This document shows, piece after piece, positions 1 through 5,575 of a stretch of DNA of 7,985 nucleotides. The position numbers were made by a program, and so were the translations under genes. Position 1 is the stretch's first letter. Every line of letters starts with the position of its first letter. This stretch comes from JBHJHK01 sp050330975 (GTDB lineage: Bacteria; Pseudomonadota; Gammaproteobacteria; Competibacterales; Competibacteraceae): NCBI GenBank assembly GCA_050330975.1, contig JBHJHK010000191.1:1-7985 (forward strand), in the 5' to 3' direction. The notes beneath the pieces are model-generated. The model did not search any database, was not told the DNA's origin, and saw only the letters and a program-made list of their open reading frames with translations.

Positions 1-267
1 ATCCGCCATCGGAAAAATGCCCTCTTCTATAAAACCCAGGCCGGAGCCGATGCGGGAGATCGCATCACGTCGATCATCGCCACCTGTGAGCGAGCGGGCG
101 TCAATGCCCTGGACTATCTGACGCAGGTACAGCGTTATCGCCATGAGGTCAAGGCGCATCCCAGCGCCTGGCTGCCTTGGACGTATCAAGCCTCTTTGAG
201 CGCTCGCCAGGGTGAAAAAACGCTGCGTAGCCGCGCAGAAAATCACCTTACGCTAAGCCGCCGTTAG
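1..267 (+). CDS. IS66-family transposase, C-terminal end (5' truncated by window)
   Basis: Frame 1 is open from the first base to a TAG at 265-267, giving 88 residues with no start inside the window. The segment runs from RHRKNALFYKT through GDRITSIIATCE, GVNALDYLTQVQRY and PSAWLPWTYQ. This matches, from memory, the conserved C-terminal end of IS66-family DDE transposases: a nurse-cell-like block where the product meets 'R(H/K)NxLFxKT', then a 'CexxGVNxxDYL' helix and a final 'W(M/L)PWxY' motif. The catalytic DDE core would lie upstream, outside the window. I could not identify the right terminal inverted repeat of the element in the following bases, so the element's boundary is unknown. It converges on the VOC gene at 430-804. 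Base composition is lower in GC than the phn operon, which fits an acquired element. Confidence 0.8.
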   Translation: MRHRKNALFYKTQAGADAGDRITSIIATCERAGVNALDYLTQVQRYRHEVKAHPSAWLPWTYQASLSARQGEKTLRSRAENHLTLSRR

Positions 268-387
268 CTCTCGGTATTTTGCTAATGACTCAAGCACGGG
301 TGCTCTCTATCAACTGGGCTTGTCAGCCAAAACATCTCTGGAAACAAAGACACTCGAAATAATTGAGTCGCTGTGCTACAGTTCTTA

Positions 388-428
388 AATCCAATCGCGC
401 CGCGAAGCGGCGTCGGTTTAATTGGATT
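388..428 (-). other. attC-like stem-loop (possible degenerate integron cassette recombination site)
   Basis: An outer inverted repeat AATCCAAT (388-395) / ATTGGATT (421-428) encloses a compact GC hairpin CGCCGC (398-403) / GCGGCG (407-412). Read on the - strand, it starts two bases past the stop codon of the VOC gene. Its centre, ACCGACGCCGCTTCGCGGCG, is essentially the same as the middle of class 1 integron attC sites such as that of aadA, as I remember them. A GCTTGAC motif overlapping the gene's end (430-436) resembles the R'' box RYYYAAC with one mismatch. The opposite core box GTTRRRY is not clearly present, so if this is an attC it is degenerate. It may also act as a weak terminator, though no T-run follows. 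Confidence 0.45.
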
Positions 429-429
429 G

Positions 430-804
430 TCAAGCCTCGTCCCACTGCGCCAAATGCAGCAGCACACCCGATGGGTCCCAGACATAAGTGACCAATGCAC
501 CATAGGACTCTCTTTTCGGCGCAGCCACTCGGACTGTGGGAAAACGCCCGAGGTCCTTGAGCCCGCTGATATCAGAAAAGCAACGGGCCGCATCCTGTAC
601 TGATAGATGAAGCATGGTGTTTTCCGCCCATTCTCTTACGTAATAGCGCTGTAAATAAAACCTCGATCCTGCGAGTTTAAACAGGGCCAGATTCTCATCC
701 GACCACTCCAGATCGCAACCCAATGCCAAGTAAAAATCCTTGGATAGCGCGAAATCTTGGGCTGGAACAAAAGCACGGAGGTCCCTTGCTTGAAGGTCAA
801 TCAC
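430..804 (-). CDS. VOC-family (glyoxalase / bleomycin-resistance-like) protein
   Basis: The 124-residue product has the size and pattern of a single-module vicinal oxygen chelate (VOC) protein. It opens with LRAFVPAQDFALSKDFYLALG (residues 9-29), the usual first beta strand plus helix ('A.DF..S..FY..LGF'). A middle strand MLHLSVQD contains His66, and the C-terminal strand carries the DPSG turn (110-113) followed by LLHLAQW with His117. His66 and His117 are candidate metal ligands or their vestiges. Such proteins include antibiotic-binding, glyoxalase and dioxygenase types; the substrate here cannot be told. The start is GTG at 804-802, chosen because GGGGGAG sits 7 bases upstream; the ATG overlapping that site is out of frame. 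It is divergent from phnG and followed at once by an attC-like stem-loop. Closely similar VOC genes are common integron cassettes, so lateral acquisition is likely. Confidence 0.85.
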   Translation of the reverse strand: MIDLQARDLRAFVPAQDFALSKDFYLALGCDLEWSDENLALFKLAGSRFYLQRYYVREWAENTMLHLSVQDAARCFSDISGLKDLGRFPTVRVAAPKRESYGALVTYVWDPSGVLLHLAQWDEA

Positions 805-851
805 GGTAACACTCCCCCATAGAGGCTTAGCACCTATTTATTCCCACTTTC

Positions 852-880
852 CTCAACACAACCCCAGCGTTTCTCAACAC
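852..880. repeat. direct repeat pair CTCAACAC, 21 bases apart
   Basis: CTCAACAC occurs at 852-859 and again at 873-880, each preceded by a T/C run. The spacing is 21 bases start to start, i.e. about two helical turns, so both copies face the same side of the DNA. The second copy ends five bases before the proposed phnG -35 hexamer. This geometry is what an activator or repressor operator would show, but the repeated word is short and no known factor is recognised. It also lies about 50-70 bases upstream of the VOC start and could serve that gene instead. Confidence 0.3.
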
Positions 881-884
881 CGAC

Positions 885-913
885 CTGACGAACAATGTAG
901 CGTGTGCGATAAT
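885..913 (+). promoter_or_regulatory. Putative sigma70-type promoter of the phn operon
   Basis: A -35-like CTGACG (885-890; 4 of 6 to TTGACA) and a -10-like GATAAT (908-913; 5 of 6 to TATAAT) are separated by exactly 17 bases. Transcription would start near 919-921, giving a leader of roughly 45 bases before phnG. No Pho box (tandem CTGTCAT-type repeats 11 bases apart) was found between 805 and 966. Control by phosphate through PhoB is therefore not visible here. Confidence 0.45.
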
Positions 914-966
914 TTAGACAATTTGCGGCCCACAACCCAAGATTCCCCCGGTCACGCTCTACCACC

Positions 967-1449
967 ATGCCCCATCACCACCCCCCCCGCGCCCTCTGGG
1001 GGCGCGCCTTCCAAGCCGTCGACGCTCCGCGCCTCCACGGCCTAGCCGATCGCCTCGCCACCGTCTTCGCCGCCCAACCCACCACCCCCCCTCGGGCGGG
1101 CTTGGCGCTGCTGCGGCTGGGGGAATCCGTCCAGGGCGATACCTTCCACGTGGGGGAACTCCCCGTGGCCCAGGCCACCGTGCGCCTCACCACCCCCGAT
1201 GGCCTCGCCGTGGAGGGCGGGGCCATCGCCATGGCCGACCAACCCGCCACCGCCATCGCCCTGGCCGTCCTCGACGGCGTCCTCGCCCACGATTTGCCGG
1301 GATCCCACGAGGCCGCGGCCCTCCTCGCCGAGGGCATGGCGGCCCTCGGGGAAACCCAGCGGCGCCGGGCCACCATGCTGGAGCGCACCCGGGTCGACTT
1401 CACCGCCATGACCGAGGCCCCCGGAGACGCCGATGCTGGCCATTCCTGA
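967..1449 (+). CDS. phnG: PhnG, C-P lyase complex subunit
   Basis: This 160-residue protein is a small subunit of the carbon-phosphorus lyase core complex. With PhnH, PhnI and PhnL it helps displace adenine from ATP by an alkylphosphonate, giving ribose-1-phosphonate 5-triphosphate in the cytoplasm. The family pattern is visible from end to end: RALWGRAFQAVDAPRL near residues 8-23 (compare the E. coli RQHWMSVLA start), ATVRLTTPDG in the middle, and RTRVDFTAM near the C-terminus, matching the E. coli SRVDFFTM segment. Length is close to the usual 150. The ATG at 967 is kept because the homology begins at once after it, yet no Shine-Dalgarno motif precedes it. A run of eight C (981-988) and a 7-bp GC hairpin (988-1006) follow the start codon. 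It is the first gene of the operon and overlaps phnH by 17 bases. Confidence 0.92.
   Translation: MPHHHPPRALWGRAFQAVDAPRLHGLADRLATVFAAQPTTPPRAGLALLRLGESVQGDTFHVGELPVAQATVRLTTPDGLAVEGGAIAMADQPATAIALAVLDGVLAHDLPGSHEAAALLAEGMAALGETQRRRATMLERTRVDFTAMTEAPGDADAGHS
988..1006 (+). promoter_or_regulatory. GC-only hairpin inside the start of phnG
   Basis: CGCGCCC (988-994) and GGGCGCG (1000-1006) form a perfect 7-bp stem with a 5-base loop, 21 bases past the A of the phnG ATG. Together with the absent Shine-Dalgarno it could hamper ribosome loading on the first gene of the operon. In such GC-rich DNA a chance stem is also possible. Confidence 0.25.
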
Positions 1450-2005
1450 GGTCTTCCAGCCCCGCCCCCAACAGCGCCTATTCCGCTTGCTCTTGGACGC
1501 CATGGCCCGCCCGGGGCGTGTCGCCGACCTGGGCCCCTGGCTCGACGACGCCCCCGCCGCCCTGGGCATTATCGCCACTTTAGTGGATACCACCGCCCGC
1601 TTCGCCGACCCCGACCACTGGCTGACCCCCGCCCAGCGCCGCTGGCTGGCAAGCCCCGAAGTCCCCGTGGCCGAGGCGGATTTCATCGCCGTCGATGGCC
1701 GCCGGCCCCCCCCGGCCGACTTCGCCCCCCGCCTGGGAACCCTCACCGCCCCGGAGCAAGGCGCCACCTTGATCGTGATCGTCGACGATTTGATGGCGGC
1801 GGCCCCCCGCCACCACCTCACCGGCCCCGGCATCGACGGCAGCCGCACCACGAGCCTGGGCGACCTCCACCTCGCTTGGCTCCAGCGCCGCGCCACCTGG
1901 GTGAAATTCTTTCCCCTGGGGGTCGACCTCTTCGTCTGCGACCGCCACCGGGCCGTGGCCCTGCCCCGCACCGCGGTCCTCACCCCCGGGAAAATCCCAC
2001 CTTGA
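1433..2005 (+). CDS. phnH: PhnH, C-P lyase complex subunit
   Basis: The 190-residue product is PhnH, an essential C-P lyase core subunit whose fold resembles PLP-dependent transferases but lacks the cofactor function; it works with PhnG, PhnI and PhnL in making the ribose-triphosphate phosphonate intermediate. Evidence is the N-terminal FRLLLDAMARPGRV (about residues 17-30), which is the family hallmark, a glycine-rich segment LTGPGIDGSRT in the second half, and the C-terminal FFPLGVDLFVCDRHRAVALP. The length matches the roughly 194 residues of E. coli PhnH. The ATG at 1433 has GGAG (1423-1426) six bases upstream and overlaps the end of phnG. The stop TGA (2003-2005) shares bases with the TTG start of phnI, indicating translational coupling. 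Confidence 0.92.
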   Translation: MLAIPEVFQPRPQQRLFRLLLDAMARPGRVADLGPWLDDAPAALGIIATLVDTTARFADPDHWLTPAQRRWLASPEVPVAEADFIAVDGRRPPPADFAPRLGTLTAPEQGATLIVIVDDLMAAAPRHHLTGPGIDGSRTTSLGDLHLAWLQRRATWVKFFPLGVDLFVCDRHRAVALPRTAVLTPGKIPP

Positions 2006-2718
2006 GCTACGAAGCCATCCGCGGCGGCGCCGCCGCCATCGCCGAGGCCAACCGCCTCCTGGCCGCCTGGCGCGCCCTGGGCGGCGACGCCCCACCTCTG
2101 GGGGTGGACGCCATCGAACACCAACTCCCCCTGCTCCACAGCCGGGTGCTCTCCGAGGGCGGCCTGTACCACCCCGCCCTGGCGGCCCTGGCCCTCAAAC
2201 AGAGCCTCGGCGACCCCCTGGAGGCGGCGTTTATGCTCCGGGCCCACCGCTCCAGCCAGCCCCGCCTGGGGGAGACCGCCGTCCATACCACCGCCGATAT
2301 GCGTCTCATCCGGCGGATCTCCGCGGCCTTTAAAGACATCCCCGGCGGCCAGCGCCTGGGACCCACCCCGGACTACCTCCAGCGCCTGTTTCGCTTTGAA
2401 CTCTTGGACGAAGGCCCCGACGCCCTCGCCGCCATCGCCCGGGAATGGCTCTGTGACCTGGACCCCGACGCCGTCCCCGACAGCTTCCCCAAGGTGGTGG
2501 ACCAGCTGCGGGCCGAGGGCCTGCTGCCCCCCGTCAGCCCTCCCGAGACCCCGGCCTTCGACGTCACCCGCCGCCCCTTGGTGTTTCCCGTCGGCCGCTC
2601 GGCGGCCCTGGCCACCCTCACCCGGGGGGAAACCGGCGGGCTCCTCGCCCTGGCCTACTCCAACATGCGGGGCTACGGCGACGTCCACCCCACGGTGGGG
2701 GAGCTGCGGGTGGGCTAA
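2002..2718 (+). CDS. phnI: PhnI N-terminal piece (238 residues)
   Basis: If the TAA is real, this is the product made from the TTG start at 2002, whose bases overlap the phnH stop as TTGA. It carries about two thirds of PhnI, including RISAAFKDIPGGQRLGP and the segment TRGETGGLLALAYSNMRGYG. It lacks the TECE, GYG.CFG and KLPHYV blocks. Whether it folds or works alone is unknown. Confidence 0.6.
   Translation: MSYEAIRGGAAAIAEANRLLAAWRALGGDAPPLGVDAIEHQLPLLHSRVLSEGGLYHPALAALALKQSLGDPLEAAFMLRAHRSSQPRLGETAVHTTADMRLIRRISAAFKDIPGGQRLGPTPDYLQRLFRFELLDEGPDALAAIAREWLCDLDPDAVPDSFPKVVDQLRAEGLLPPVSPPETPAFDVTRRPLVFPVGRSAALATLTRGETGGLLALAYSNMRGYGDVHPTVGELRVG
2716..2718 (+). other. In-frame ochre codon at a conserved tyrosine site of phnI
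   Basis: The context is GTG GGC TAA TTG CCC GTC CAC, i.e. Val-Gly-stop-Leu-Pro-Val-His. The flanking protein is collinear with PhnI on both sides without missing residues, so the stop substitutes one residue. The next codon, TTG, is itself a permitted start codon, and purine-rich GGGGGAG (2697-2703) and GGGTGGG (2708-2714) lie just upstream. Confidence 0.85.
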
Positions 2719-3168
2719 TTGCCCGTCCACCTCCCCCACCCCCTCACCGGCGAGCCCGTGGAAATCGGCGAAGTGCTCCTCACCGAGTGCGAAATCGTCG
2801 CCCGCTACGAGGCCCCAGACCACCGCGACGCAGACCCCAGCGCCCCGGCCTTTACCCTGGGCTACGGGGCCTGCTTTGGCCTCAACGAAGTCAAGGCCAT
2901 CGCCATGGCCATCCTCGACCGGGCCCTCCAGGCCGGGATGGCCCACGGCCCCCAACACCCCTCGGAAGACCCCGAGTTCGTCCTGCTCCACATCGACGGC
3001 ATCGAATCCATGGGCTTTTGTACCCATTACAAACTCCCCCACTACGTCACCTTCCAGTCGGATCTAGACCGCCTGCGCACCACCCGCCAACGCTGGCAAC
3101 ACCGCCCCAAGGCCCACGAGGGTCATGACGATCACGATCGCGATAACCATGACAATACCTCCCCCTGA
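2719..3168 (+). CDS. phnI: PhnI C-terminal piece (149 residues, possible TTG re-start)
   Basis: This frame continues the PhnI homology directly after the stop: GEPVEIGEVLLTECEIVARY, then GYGACFGLNEVKAIAMAILDRALQ, EFVLLHIDGIESMGF and KLPHYVTFQSDLDRL. A separate product would need re-initiation at TTG 2719 by ribosomes ending at the adjacent TAA; no well-spaced Shine-Dalgarno is seen, so coupling would be required. The end is unusual: a tail of His, Asp and Asn residues (roughly 135-146) encoded by a hexanucleotide repeat that also encodes the start of phnJ in another frame. E. coli PhnI ends with only a short tail after this point. Confidence 0.55.
   Translation: MPVHLPHPLTGEPVEIGEVLLTECEIVARYEAPDHRDADPSAPAFTLGYGACFGLNEVKAIAMAILDRALQAGMAHGPQHPSEDPEFVLLHIDGIESMGFCTHYKLPHYVTFQSDLDRLRTTRQRWQHRPKAHEGHDDHDRDNHDNTSP
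3125..3160 (+). repeat. Degenerate hexanucleotide repeat in the phnI/phnJ overlap
   Basis: Six consecutive 6-base units of the form AT-N-R/C-C-N (ATGACG, ATCACG, ATCGCG, ATAACC, ATGACA, ATACCT) lie where phnI and phnJ overlap. In the phnJ frame they encode alternating Thr and Ile/Met; in the phnI frame they encode His/Asp-rich sequence. The unit length keeps both frames if copy number changes. Confidence 0.5.
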
Positions 3169-4027
3169 AGCCCCACCCCTGGGCCACGGCTTTGGCTTTT
3201 TGGACGAAGACGCCAAAAAGGTCCTGCGCCGCACGCTGCTCAAGGCCGTGGCCATTCCCGGCTACCAGGTGCCCTACGCCTCCCGGGAACTCCCTATCGC
3301 CCGGGGCTTTGGCACCGGCGGGCTGCAGATCACCCTGGCCTTGCTGGGGGACGACGACACCGTCAAAGTCATCGACCAGGGCAGCGACGACTCGGTCAAC
3401 GCCGCCAACCTGCGCCAGTTCTTCGCCCGGGTGTGCCCCGGCGTCCGCGGAACCACCCGCACCCAGGACGCCACGGTGATCCAGACCCGCCACCGCATCC
3501 CCGAGCGCGCCTTGAGGGCCGGGCAGATCCTGGTGTTCCAAGTGCCCTACCCCGACCCTTTGGTGGCGGTGGAGGCCAACGCCGCCAAGCGCCAGATGAT
3601 GCACGCCACCGCCGACTACGCCAGACTCTGGACCAAACTCTACGAGGACTTGGTGACCTTCGACGAAATCACCTTTTCCCACCGCTACCCCACCCGCATC
3701 AACGGCCACTACGTCATCGACCCCTCCCCCATCCCCCGCTTCGACGTGTTAAAGCTCCACGACGCAGCGTGTCTCCACCTGTTTGGCGCCGGGCGGGAAA
3801 AGCGCATCTACGCCGTGCCCCCCCACACCAGCGCCGAGCCGTTGGCGTTCTCCGATGTGCCGTTTCGGGTGGAAGATTTCAACGACGCCCGGGGCCAGCG
3901 CCGTCCCTGTCGCCGCTGTGGAGCCCGGGATTCCTACCTGGACGAACTCATCGACCCCCGGGGCCACAGGGTCTACCAGTGCTCCGACGACGACTACTGC
4001 CAGCAGCGCCGGGAGCGAAACCCGTGA
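3125..4027 (+). CDS. phnJ: PhnJ, radical-SAM C-P lyase (alpha-D-ribose 1-methylphosphonate 5-phosphate C-P lyase)
   Basis: PhnJ cleaves the carbon-phosphorus bond of ribose-1-phosphonate 5-phosphate, using S-adenosylmethionine and an iron-sulfur cluster. All key residues are seen. Gly46 in AIPGYQVP corresponds to E. coli glycyl-radical Gly32. Four C-terminal cysteines at 262, 265, 286 and 292 (CX2CX20CX5C) correspond to three cluster ligands plus the catalytic Cys272 of E. coli, where the middle spacing is 21. Other hallmarks are KVIDQGSDD, IQTRHRIPE, FQVPYPDPL, DPSPIPRFD and LFGAGREKRIYAVPP. The protein has 300 residues against 281 in E. coli, mostly because of an extra N-terminus. ATG 3125 is used, with GAGGG very close (2 bases); the in-frame ATG at 3149 (residue 9) is an alternative start. 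It overlaps phnI by 44 bases, and its stop overlaps the phnK GTG as GTGA. Confidence 0.95.
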   Translation: MTITIAITMTIPPPEAPPLGHGFGFLDEDAKKVLRRTLLKAVAIPGYQVPYASRELPIARGFGTGGLQITLALLGDDDTVKVIDQGSDDSVNAANLRQFFARVCPGVRGTTRTQDATVIQTRHRIPERALRAGQILVFQVPYPDPLVAVEANAAKRQMMHATADYARLWTKLYEDLVTFDEITFSHRYPTRINGHYVIDPSPIPRFDVLKLHDAACLHLFGAGREKRIYAVPPHTSAEPLAFSDVPFRVEDFNDARGQRRPCRRCGARDSYLDELIDPRGHRVYQCSDDDYCQQRRERNP

Positions 4028-4851
4028 CCCCCACCCTGGCGGTGGAGGGCCTGACCAAGCGCTACGGCCCGGGCTGCGGGGCTTGCCAGCGGGGCTTGGA
4101 TCCCCACCGGGGCAATCGCTGTGGCCGCTGTGGCAGCGGGGTGGCGCTTTTTGAGGTGAGCTTTGCCCTCATGCCCGGGGAAATCCTGGGAATTATGGGC
4201 GAGTCGGGCTCGGGGAAGTCCACCCTGGTCAAACTGCTCCACGGCGACGAACCCCCCACGGCGGGACGGGCCCAGTTCAACGACGGCGCCGACACCTGGG
4301 ATCTGTCGACCCTCAACGCCGCCCAGTGGCGCTGGTTGCGGGACAACCGCCTGGGGGTGGTGTACCAAAACCCCCACCAGGGCCTAAACTTGGGTATCTC
4401 CGCCGGGGGCAACATCGCCGAGCGGCTGCTCATGACCGACCTGCTGAGCTACGGCGACATCCGCCGCCGGGCCCGCACACTCCTCCAGCGCACCCAGGTG
4501 CCGGTCGACCGCATGGACGACCACCCCAAGCGCTTCTCCGGGGGCATGCAACAACGGGTGCAGATCGCCCGGGCGTTGGTGACCCAACCGCCCCTCTTGC
4601 TCCTGGACGAGGTCACCACCGGGCTCGACGTGTCGGTCCAGGCGCGGATTCTCGATTTGATCCTGGCGTTGCAAGAACAGCTGGCCCTGGCCATGATTGT
4701 CGTCACCCACGATCTCGGGGTGATTCGCCTGCTGGCCCCCCAGACCCTGGTGATGCGCCACGGTCGGGTCGTGGAAGCGGGCCTGACCGACCAAATTCTC
4801 GAGGACCCCCAGCATGCCTACACCCAAGAACTGGTCGCCGCCGCCCTGTGA
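4024..4851 (+). CDS. phnK: PhnK, C-P lyase ABC-type ATPase subunit
   Basis: PhnK is an ABC-family ATPase that binds the C-P lyase core through PhnJ and is needed for turnover rather than membrane transport. The 275-residue protein has Walker A GESGSGKST (59-67), Q-loop YQNPHQG (Gln115), signature FSGGMQQRVQIARAL (171-185), Walker B LLLLDE (191-196), D-loop GLDVSVQ and H-switch His229 in VTHD. Between the first strand (LAVEGLTKRYG) and the next (ALFEVSFAL) lies a four-cysteine insert, Cys18, 21, 33 and 36 (CX2CX11CX2C), shaped like a zinc ribbon and absent from E. coli PhnK as I recall it. After the catalytic Glu196 there is Val where DEPT is usual. Start is GTG 4024, overlapping the phnJ stop, with GGGAG (4011-4015) eight bases upstream. 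It overlaps phnL by 38 bases. Confidence 0.95.
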   Translation: MTPTLAVEGLTKRYGPGCGACQRGLDPHRGNRCGRCGSGVALFEVSFALMPGEILGIMGESGSGKSTLVKLLHGDEPPTAGRAQFNDGADTWDLSTLNAAQWRWLRDNRLGVVYQNPHQGLNLGISAGGNIAERLLMTDLLSYGDIRRRARTLLQRTQVPVDRMDDHPKRFSGGMQQRVQIARALVTQPPLLLLDEVTTGLDVSVQARILDLILALQEQLALAMIVVTHDLGVIRLLAPQTLVMRHGRVVEAGLTDQILEDPQHAYTQELVAAAL

Positions 4852-5575
4852 TCCCCACCATCCCCCCTGGGTACTGCAGGTAGCCCAGCTGGGTAAGGAC
4901 TTTTTCCTCCACGCCCAGGGCAAGGCTGTGGCGGCGGCCCACGATATCGCCTTTACCGTCCACCCCGGCGAACTGGTGGCCCTGGTGGGCCCCAGTGGGG
5001 CCGGCAAGTCGAGCCTCCTCAAGTGCATCTACCGCAGCTACTTGCCGAGTTCGGGCCGGATTCACTACCGCAGCGCCCCGGGGGATGTGGTGGACTTGGC
5101 CACCGCCGACGACCGCGATATCACGGCCCTCAGGGCTCGGGAAATCGGTTTTGTCAGCCAGTTTCTCCACTGCCTACCCCGCCAGGGGAGCGCCGACGTG
5201 GTGGCCAGGCCCCTGGTGGCCTTGGGGACCCCCCGCCCCGAGGCCCAACGGCGGGCCAGAGCATTGCTGACCCGGCTGGGTATTCACCGGGGGTTACACG
5301 ACATCGCCCCGGCCACCTTTTCCGGCGGCGAACGCCAGCGGGTGAACATCGCCCGGGGGTTGGTGGTCCAGCGGCGGCTGGTGCTGTTGGACGAACCCAC
5401 CGCCAGCTTGGACGCCGCCACCCAGGCCCGGGTAGTGACCCTCCTGGAAGAACAAAAGGCCCTGGGTGTGGCCCTGGTGGCGGTCTTCCACGATCCGGGG
5501 CTAGTGGAGCGCCTAGCGGATCGCGTGGTCCCGGTGGCGTTGCCCGTCGCCGCGGCAACTGCGGAGGCGTCGTAA
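4814..5575 (+). CDS. phnL: PhnL, C-P lyase ABC-type ATPase subunit
   Basis: PhnL, the second ABC-family ATPase of the pathway, joins PhnG, PhnH and PhnI in forming ribose-1-phosphonate 5-triphosphate from ATP. The 253-residue protein shows Walker A GPSGAGKSS (59-67), Q-loop VSQFLHCLPR (Gln116; compare E. coli VSQFLRVIPR), signature FSGGERQRVNIARG (169-182), Walker B LVLLDEPTASLD (189-200) and H-switch FHD (His226). KCIYRSYLPSSG after Walker A is also PhnL-specific. The ATG at 4814 has GAGGA (4801-4805) eight bases upstream and is the only usable in-frame start; it gives a Pro/His-rich N-terminal extension of about 18 residues before the ABC fold. The first 38 bases lie within phnK. The stop TAA shares its last A with the phnM ATG. 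Confidence 0.95.
   Translation: MPTPKNWSPPPCDPHHPPWVLQVAQLGKDFFLHAQGKAVAAAHDIAFTVHPGELVALVGPSGAGKSSLLKCIYRSYLPSSGRIHYRSAPGDVVDLATADDRDITALRAREIGFVSQFLHCLPRQGSADVVARPLVALGTPRPEAQRRARALLTRLGIHRGLHDIAPATFSGGERQRVNIARGLVVQRRLVLLDEPTASLDAATQARVVTLLEEQKALGVALVAVFHDPGLVERLADRVVPVALPVAAATAEAS

Larger units (their letters stand above)
2002..3168 (+). pseudogene. phnI: phnI, interrupted by one in-frame TAA
   Basis: PhnI is the nucleosidase-like subunit that, with PhnG, PhnH and PhnL, exchanges the adenine of ATP for an alkylphosphonate. Read through, this frame gives 388 codons that follow the family along the whole length: SYEAIRGG at the start, EGGLYHPALAALALKQ, MRLIRRISAAFKDIPGGQ, LALAYSNMRGYGDVHP, then TECEIVARY, GYGACFGL, ILDRALQ, EFVLLHIDGIESMGF and KLPHYVTFQ. 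The only break is TAA at 2716-2718, just after ELRVG, where E. coli PhnI has tyrosine (GEIRSGY, from memory). TAC or TAT to TAA is a single-base change, and no frameshift accompanies it. The start is TTG at 2002, with GGGAA nine bases upstream and homology from the second residue. The last residues form a His/Asp-rich tail. It may be a recent null allele, two cooperating pieces, or a sequence error. Confidence 0.8.

Noticed and set aside
268..387. Right terminal inverted repeat of the IS66 element
   Set aside because: No GTAA-type end or matching repeat could be recognised without the left end of the element.
388..428. Rho-independent terminator between the transposase and the VOC gene
   Set aside because: No T-run follows the stem on either strand; the attC-like reading explains the outer and inner stems better.
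805..966. PhoB box upstream of phnG
   Set aside because: No tandem CTGTCAT-like repeats with 11-base period were found.
1042..3042. A 666-codon open frame on the - strand antisense to phnG, phnH and phnI
   Set aside because: It is Gly/Ala/Arg/Val-rich with no domain pattern and mirrors the C-ending codons of the true genes; it is a GC-rich shadow.
3047..3709. 220-codon - strand frame antisense to phnJ
   Set aside because: Glycine/valine-rich, no motif, fully covered by the unmistakable phnJ.
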